Of a stretch of 64,000 nucleotides of DNA, positions 58,889-64,000 are shown one piece after another. This DNA is from Clostridia bacterium (lineage in GTDB: Bacteria > Bacillota > Clostridia > Oscillospirales > Acutalibacteraceae), in the NCBI GenBank assembly GCA_017407995.1, contig JAFQVM010000030.1:62001-126000 (forward strand), in the 5' to 3' direction. How positions within the stretch are numbered: the stretch's first letter is position 1; each line of letters opens with the position of its first letter. The translations under genes and the position numbers were made by a program. The notes beneath the pieces were generated by a model. It was not told the DNA's origin, did not search any database, and worked only from the letters and a program-made list of their open reading frames with translations.

Positions 58889-59578
58889 TCATTCCTTGGT
58901 TTCAAACTTGTAGCCTACGCTCCAGACCGTCTTGAGTTCCCACTTGTCCGAAACACCCTCAAGCTTTTCACGAAGACGCTTTACATGCACGTCAACCGTA
59001 CGTGAATCTCCGTAATAATCGAAGCCCCATACTTCGTCGAGAAGCTGGTCTCTTGTAAATACCCTGTTCGGATTGCTTGCAAGATGAAAAATGAGCTCAA
59101 GCTCTTTGGGCGGAGTATCCACACGCTTTGAATCTACCCAAAGCTCATAGTTTGTAAGATTGATACGAAGCTTATCAAATTCGACCTGCTTAATCTCGCT
59201 CGATGAGCCTCCTGATGTTCTTCTGAGAACTGCCTTTACTCTCGCCAAAACCTCTTTGGCATCAAAGGGCTTTACTACATAGTCGTCAGCACCAAGCTCC
59301 AAGCCGAGAACTTTATCAAAAGTTTCGCTCTTTGCCGTAAGCATAATTATCGGCTTGTCGGAAAGCTTGCGGACCTCACGGCAAACCTGCCATCCGTCAA
59401 GCTTCGGCAGCATTATATCAAGCAGCATTAAATCAGGCTGAAACTCACTGAAAGTTTTAACTGCACTTTCGCCGTCATGTGTTATTGATACCGTATATCC
59501 GTCCTTTTCAAGATAGAGTCTGAGAAGTTCACAGATATTAGCATCATCATCAACAACAAGAATTCTTTCGTTTGCCAT
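58889..59578 (-). CDS. OmpR/PhoB-type response regulator
   Basis: 229 aa. Receiver domain with phospho-acceptor Asp54 (DLMLLDIMLP), acidic DDD at 10-12 and conserved Lys in YVVKPF; C-terminal winged helix with PPKELELIFHLA and the recognition region SRTVDVHVKRLREKLE. GGGGGAG precedes the ATG. In one operon with the kinase, 7 bases apart. Confidence 0.95.
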   Translation of the reverse strand: MANERILVVDDDANICELLRLYLEKDGYTVSITHDGESAVKTFSEFQPDLMLLDIMLPKLDGWQVCREVRKLSDKPIIMLTAKSETFDKVLGLELGADDYVVKPFDAKEVLARVKAVLRRTSGGSSSEIKQVEFDKLRINLTNYELWVDSKRVDTPPKELELIFHLASNPNRVFTRDQLLDEVWGFDYYGDSRTVDVHVKRLREKLEGVSDKWELKTVWSVGYKFETKE

Positions 59579-59741
59579 ACTAATCTCCCCCTTATAGAGT
59601 GCATAAAATAAACGCTACCCTACTCATTTTCTTTATTATAAACCATTTTAAAACGGATGTTGTGAATGGCAAAATAACATTTTGTTACAAAATTTCTTTT
59701 TTATTCACATTTAGAGTGCGAGCATATCGGGTTTGACGCCG

Positions 59742-60215
59742 TCATCTTATTGATTTTAAAAGTCCGCCCTTTTCAATTATATTCTTAATAAACGGCGGGA
59801 AAGGCTCAGTCTGATAGCTCTCATTTTTGCTCAGATTTTTGATGACACCGCTGCCAAAATCTATCTCCAGCTCATCGCCCTGAGATATCCTGTCACATTC
59901 GGCGCACTCTAAAATCGGCAGACCGATATTGAGCGCATTACGGTAGAATATGCGTGCAAAGCTCTTTGCGATAACAGCAGAAACTCCCGATGCCTTTATA
60001 GCTATTGGCGCATGCTCACGTGAAGAGCCGCAGCCAAAATTATATCCTGCTACGATTATGTCGCCTGTTTCCACCTTGTTAACAAAATCCGCATCTATAT
60101 CCTCCATACAGTGCGCAGCCAGCTCCTTTTCATCAAAGCTGTTGAGATATCTTGCGGGGATTATTACATCTGTATCAACATTATCGCCAAAAACATATGC
60201 CTTAGATTTGCTCAT
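59742..60215 (-). CDS. leuD: 3-isopropylmalate dehydratase small subunit
   Basis: 157 aa, the short archaeal/clostridial type. [13 protein letters not shown] at the start and [19 protein letters not shown] are the aconitase swivel-domain signatures. With LeuC it isomerises 2-substituted malates. 4 bases from leuC. In this operon with cimA it may also serve citramalate dehydration. Confidence 0.94.
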   Translation of the reverse strand: MSKSKAYVFGDNVDTDVIIPARYLNSFDEKELAAHCMEDIDADFVNKVETGDIIVAGYNFGCGSSREHAPIAIKASGVSAVIAKSFARIFYRNALNIGLPILECAECDRISQGDELEIDFGSGVIKNLSKNESYQTEPFPPFIKNIIEKGGLLKSIR

Positions 60216-60219
60216 GATA

Positions 60220-61479
60220 TTATTCCTCCGGTACTGTTATGTAGCCCTTTATTGCACTTGCAGCAGCAACATCCGGACTCGCAAGTATAACTTCGCTTGT
60301 GGGGTCGCCCATACGGCCGACAAAATTACGGTTAGTGGTTGAAACGGCACGCTCGCCCGCTGCCAGAACACCCATGTGACCGCCCAGACACGGACCGCAG
60401 GTAGGTGTACTGAATACACCGCCTGCTTCAACAAATATTTCAGCAAGTCCCTCACGTATACAGTCAAGATATATCTTCTGCGTTGCAGGAATCACAATAA
60501 GTCTTACACCGCTTGCAATTTTCTTACCCTTGAGAACTGCAGCCGCACGGCGCATATCCTCCATTCTTCCGTTGGTGCAAGAGCCGATAACGCACTGGTC
60601 TATATAAATTTTCTCGCCGAGCTCGTCAACAAACTTCGTATTTGACGGGAGGTGAGGCAGTGCAACAATAGGACGAAGAGATGAAAGGTCGATTTCAATA
60701 GTTTCATCATATTCGGCATCATTATCAGCCTCAAATACAACAGGCTGACGCTCTGTTCTGCCGTTTACGTATTCAAGAGTTTTATCGTCAACAGGGAATA
60801 TACCGTTCTTTGCGCCGCACTCGATTGCCATGTTAGCAATTGCAAAACGGTCATCCATGGAAAGAGCTGCAACTCCCTCACCGCAGAACTCAAGTGAACG
60901 GTAGAGTGCACCGTCAACACCGATTTTTCCGATAAGATAGAGAATTACATCCTTACCGCTGACGTTTTTCGGCAACTCACCTTTAAGCACAACCTTGATA
61001 GCAGACGGCACTTTAAACCACGCAACTCCGCCTGCCATACCGGCTGCCATATCCGTAGAGCCGACACCTGTTGAAAATGCTCCGAGAGCGCCGTATGTAC
61101 AGGTGTGAGAGTCCGCACCTATAGCACAGTCACCGGGGATAACAAGTCCCTGTTCCGGTAGCAACGCATGCTCTATACCCATTGCGCCTACATCAAAAAA
61201 GTTCTTGATTTTCTGCTCACCTGCAAAAGCTCTTACCTTCTTACAGTTGCCCGCAGATTTTATATCTTTATTTGGTGTGAAGTGGTCCATTACAAGAGCT
61301 ATTTTCTCTGTATCAAAAACCTTATCAAAACCGAATTTCTGAAATTCCTGTATAGCAACGGGAGCAGTAACATCATTGCCGAGCACCAAATCAAGTTTTG
61401 CACTGATTAGCTGCCCCGCACGCACACTTTCAAGCCCAGCATGGGCAGCAAGTATTTTTTGAGTCATGGTCATTGCCAT
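60220..61479 (-). CDS. leuC: 3-isopropylmalate dehydratase large subunit
   Basis: 419 aa, [4Fe-4S] aconitase-type subunit. Cluster cysteines lie in CVIGSCTNG and in [13 protein letters not shown]. Start at the ATG at 61479, 8 bases after GGGAG. Follows cimA by 12 bases. Confidence 0.94.
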   Translation of the reverse strand: MAMTMTQKILAAHAGLESVRAGQLISAKLDLVLGNDVTAPVAIQEFQKFGFDKVFDTEKIALVMDHFTPNKDIKSAGNCKKVRAFAGEQKIKNFFDVGAMGIEHALLPEQGLVIPGDCAIGADSHTCTYGALGAFSTGVGSTDMAAGMAGGVAWFKVPSAIKVVLKGELPKNVSGKDVILYLIGKIGVDGALYRSLEFCGEGVAALSMDDRFAIANMAIECGAKNGIFPVDDKTLEYVNGRTERQPVVFEADNDAEYDETIEIDLSSLRPIVALPHLPSNTKFVDELGEKIYIDQCVIGSCTNGRMEDMRRAAAVLKGKKIASGVRLIVIPATQKIYLDCIREGLAEIFVEAGGVFSTPTCGPCLGGHMGVLAAGERAVSTTNRNFVGRMGDPTSEVILASPDVAAASAIKGYITVPEE

Positions 61480-61491
61480 ATATATCACTCC

Positions 61492-63078
61492 CTATAAAAT
61501 TTCATTGACAAGTTTATACTCTATTGAGTCCACGAGTGCTATCCAGCTCGCCTCAATAACGTCCTGCGATACGCCTACCGTAGTCCAGATATCCGCCCCG
61601 TCGGTAGAGGTTATCAAAACACGCACGCTCGCAGCAGTAGCATCTTTCGGTTCCATAACCCGAACCTTATAGTCTATAAGTTTAAGTTCGCTCAGGCACG
61701 GATAAAACTCTTCAAGAGCCTCTCTTAACGCCGTATCAAGAGCATTAACGGGACCGTCACCGTCAGAAGCGGCAATCTTCACCTTGCCGTTGACGCTGAG
61801 CTTTATTGTAGCTGTCGCACTGTGGTTATTGTCATAAGGCAGCTCATCGAGCACCTTGTAACTGATAAGGTCGAAAAACGGCTTATACTTTCGGACAAGC
61901 CTGTGAACAATCAGCTCAAACGAAGAGTCTGCGCCCTCAAACTGATAGCCCTCATACTCTTTTTGCTTTAATATATCAAGAAGCTCCGAAACCTGCGGAG
62001 ATTCACGGTCAAAATCAGGATAAAGCTTCTGTATCTTTTTAAGCACCGCCGCACGTCCTGTAACCTCAGACAGCAGAAAACGTCTGCGATTACCTACAGA
62101 CTCGGGGTCTATATGTTCAAATGAACTGCGAATTTTCAACACTCCGTCTGCATGCATACCCGCCTTGTGAGCAAATGCGCTGCGTCCTACAAACGGTACA
62201 TTCTTATGCAGCGTGACATTCGCAATTGAAGCTATCTTTATAGCCGAAGACGTCAGATTTTTAAGGTTCTCCTGTGGTATGCACTCATAGTCGGACTTAA
62301 TCTGCAAATTAGGTATTATAGAGGTAAGACTTGCGTTTCCGCTGCGCTCGCCGAAACCTATAAACGTACCCTGAACATGCCTTGCTCCGCTTTTTACCGC
62401 CATCAAAGTACACGCAGTCGCCATATCCGAATCATTATGCGTATGTACACCTATCATACTTTCAGGGAAAAGTCCGCAAACTTCACTTGTAACCGCTCCC
62501 ACAAAATCAGGAAACGAACCACCGTTTGTATCGCACAACGTAAGGCAGTCTGCTCCTCCTCTATGAGCAGCTTTCAGGCACTCAACCGCATAGCCGTCAC
62601 CGTCAGACCAGCCGTCAAAAAAGTGTTCTGCATCAAATATTACATACTTGCCGTTGTCTTTAAAGAATCTGCAGGTCTCCTCAATCATCAAAAGATTTTC
62701 TTCAAGAGTTGTCTGAAGAACTTCTTCAACGTGCAAAGCTCTGCTCTTTCCGACTATCGACACACAAGGTGTGTACGCTTTCAGAAGCATAGCACAAGAA
62801 GCATCTTCCTCAACGGATATACCCTTTCGTCTTGTTGAGCCGAATGCCGAAAGCTTTGAGTTATTGAGTTTAAGCCCTGCGGCACGTTCGAAAAATTCCA
62901 TCTCACGGGGATTGGATGCGGGATTTCCTGCTTCAATTATAGAAACACCTATCTCATCAAGCGCACGCACTATCTCAATCCTATCGTTGACAGAGAAAGA
63001 TATACCCTCACCCTGTGCGCCGTCACGCAGAGTGGAATCAAGCATTTGTATAAATTTTCCGGTACCGTTGTTAAGCAT
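61492..63078 (-). CDS. cimA: (R)-citramalate synthase
   Basis: 528 aa, DRE-TIM enzyme condensing acetyl-CoA with pyruvate to start isoleucine synthesis without threonine. MLDSTLRDGAQGEGISFS, the HTHNDSDMATA metal site and GFGERSGNASL are present; the C-terminal third is a LeuA-type allosteric domain (from about residue 400). Length and the RDGAQGEGISFS wording fit CimA better than LeuA. Directly before leuC and leuD, which supply the next step. Confidence 0.9.
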   Translation of the reverse strand: MLNNGTGKFIQMLDSTLRDGAQGEGISFSVNDRIEIVRALDEIGVSIIEAGNPASNPREMEFFERAAGLKLNNSKLSAFGSTRRKGISVEEDASCAMLLKAYTPCVSIVGKSRALHVEEVLQTTLEENLLMIEETCRFFKDNGKYVIFDAEHFFDGWSDGDGYAVECLKAAHRGGADCLTLCDTNGGSFPDFVGAVTSEVCGLFPESMIGVHTHNDSDMATACTLMAVKSGARHVQGTFIGFGERSGNASLTSIIPNLQIKSDYECIPQENLKNLTSSAIKIASIANVTLHKNVPFVGRSAFAHKAGMHADGVLKIRSSFEHIDPESVGNRRRFLLSEVTGRAAVLKKIQKLYPDFDRESPQVSELLDILKQKEYEGYQFEGADSSFELIVHRLVRKYKPFFDLISYKVLDELPYDNNHSATATIKLSVNGKVKIAASDGDGPVNALDTALREALEEFYPCLSELKLIDYKVRVMEPKDATAASVRVLITSTDGADIWTTVGVSQDVIEASWIALVDSIEYKLVNEIL

Positions 63079-63082
63079 AAAA

Positions 63083-64000
63083 TCATCCTTTTACAGAAAA
63101 CTTGAAGCTCGTTCTGCTTTTAAACTCTTCACCCGCTGCATATACGCAGTTGGGAAATTCAGGTCTGTTGGGCGAATCGGGATAGTACTGCGTTTCCAGA
63201 CAAAAGCCTGCATGCTTACCCATCTTTGTATCTCCCTTGCCCGGTACGTCCTCAAGAAAATTACCTGTGTAGAGCTGAACACCCGGCAAATCCGTAAACA
63301 TCTCCATATATCTTCCGCTTTCAGGGTCATAAACAGCTGCGGAGGCCTCGCCTGCAATATTATCAAGGCAGAAGTTATGGTCGTAACCGTTTCTGCAGTT
63401 TACAAGCTGTTCATCGTTATCCAATATATCTCTGCCGATAGCTTTCATCTCTCTGAAATCAAAAGCTGTGCCCGTAACATCACGAAGCTCACCTGTCGGT
63501 ATACTGTCGGTATCAATGGGAGTATATCGGGAAGCTCTGATGAAAAGCTCCTGTGAAAGCACGTCCTTGCGGTCAAATCCGCCAAGGTTAAAATACGCAT
63601 GGTTAGTGAGATTTATGGGCGAAGCCTCTGTGCAGGAAGCCTTATAGTCTATCGAAAGCTCGTTATCATCGCTGAGAGTATATATAACCTCTGCCGTCAT
63701 AACCCCCGGGAATCCGTTTGAACCCTCAGGACTTGTATAAGCGAGAGAAAGAGCGTTATCACCCTTAATCTCTGCAGTCCATACAGCATGAGAAAACTCT
63801 CCGCCGCCGTGCAGACAGGTTATACCCTTCTCATTTTTTGTCACACTGTATTCCTTACCGTCCACGGTGAAACGCCCGTCGCAGATACGGTTTGCATACC
63901 TGCCGACAATCATACCCTGATAGTCGGTACGCTCAACGTGACCCTCTATATCATCAAAACCAATAAGTATATCTTTAAAATTACCGTTCCTGTCGGGTGC
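63083..64000 (-). CDS. galM: aldose 1-epimerase, cut by the window end
   Basis: C-terminal 306 codons of a mutarotase. GRYANRICDGRFTVDG, LHGGGEFSHAVW, NLTNHAYFNLGG (catalytic His) and GVQLYTGNFL are present. The frame is open to the last base of the window; typical proteins have about 340-350 residues, so roughly 40 are missing. It ends 4 bases before cimA; the shared operon with an amino-acid pathway looks fortuitous. Confidence 0.92.
   Translation of the reverse strand, partial: APDRNGNFKDILIGFDDIEGHVERTDYQGMIVGRYANRICDGRFTVDGKEYSVTKNEKGITCLHGGGEFSHAVWTAEIKGDNALSLAYTSPEGSNGFPGVMTAEVIYTLSDDNELSIDYKASCTEASPINLTNHAYFNLGGFDRKDVLSQELFIRASRYTPIDTDSIPTGELRDVTGTAFDFREMKAIGRDILDNDEQLVNCRNGYDHNFCLDNIAGEASAAVYDPESGRYMEMFTDLPGVQLYTGNFLEDVPGKGDTKMGKHAGFCLETQYYPDSPNRPEFPNCVYAAGEEFKSRTSFKFSVKG

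Noticed and set aside
1-64000. CRISPR array, insertion sequence, prophage or rRNA operon
   Set aside because: No regular direct repeats with spacers, no transposase or integrase, no phage structural gene and no rRNA-like sequence were seen.

Overview
The window looks like chromosomal DNA of a low-to-mid GC, spore-forming, Gram-positive anaerobe of the Clostridia, most likely a gut Oscillospiraceae/Ruminococcaceae relative. Supporting evidence: a Firmicutes-type division/cell-wall cluster, the ctsR-mcsA-mcsB-clpC operon with CtsR boxes, a meso-DAP type MurE, strong AGGAGG ribosome sites, consensus sigma-A promoters, a LexA box of Bacillus type, a sigma-K-like promoter on a Cys-rich peptide gene, and a bile salt hydrolase. 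The family assignment is inference; no rRNA is present.

Layout. 0.0-1.3 kb: a zinc-ribbon gene fragment and a dus tRNA-dihydrouridine synthase. 1.3-14.5 kb: a minus-strand division and cell wall (dcw) cluster, mraZ-rsmH-ftsL-pbp-murE-mraY-ftsW-murG-murA-ftsQ-ftsZ, without murC, murD, murF or ftsA. 14.6-19.5 kb: yebC, a GPH-type sugar transporter and two repeat-containing envelope proteins of PrcB type. 19.6-24.3 kb: the CtsR heat-shock operon. 24.3-28.7 kb: a sigma-K-like Cys-rich peptide gene, an iron alcohol dehydrogenase, a LexA-controlled small membrane protein, two PlsC-type acyltransferases and an ECF sigma/membrane partner pair.

28.9-32.8 kb is the most unusual part. It holds at least eight intact tiny hydrophobic or amphipathic peptide genes (33-53 codons, each with its own ribosome site), one truncated copy, a decayed gene, and two exported proteins with C-terminal membrane anchors. 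A second ECF sigma/anti-sigma-like pair (33.1-34.0 kb) closes the region on the other side. I recognise no known family among the peptides. A further amphipathic peptide at 39.06 kb, related to the one at 28.96 kb, lies between a divergent TetR-type regulator and the bile salt hydrolase.

34.2-48.5 kb: tRNA-Gly, a MATE exporter, rpsF-ssb-rpsR, birA, a tRNA-Ser preceded by a broken partial copy of itself, tetR/peptide/bsh, a methyltransferase-cysK pair, a UPF0200-type kinase, two lipoprotein MltG paralogues, a second MATE exporter, a histidine phosphatase and an XRE membrane regulator. 48.5-54.4 kb: a GntR regulator divergent from a glycerol-3-phosphate dehydrogenase-like operon ending in an alkylglycerone-phosphate-synthase-like flavoprotein, with a perfect 18-bp palindrome just after the promoter. 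54.5-59.6 kb: an acyltransferase, an HtrA protease and a two-component system. 59.7-64.0 kb: galM (cut by the window end)-cimA-leuC-leuD, a citramalate route to 2-ketobutyrate.

Most genes are on the minus strand. Coordinates are from reading the sequence; start codons were chosen from ribosome-site spacing and often differ from the longest frame. No database search was possible.
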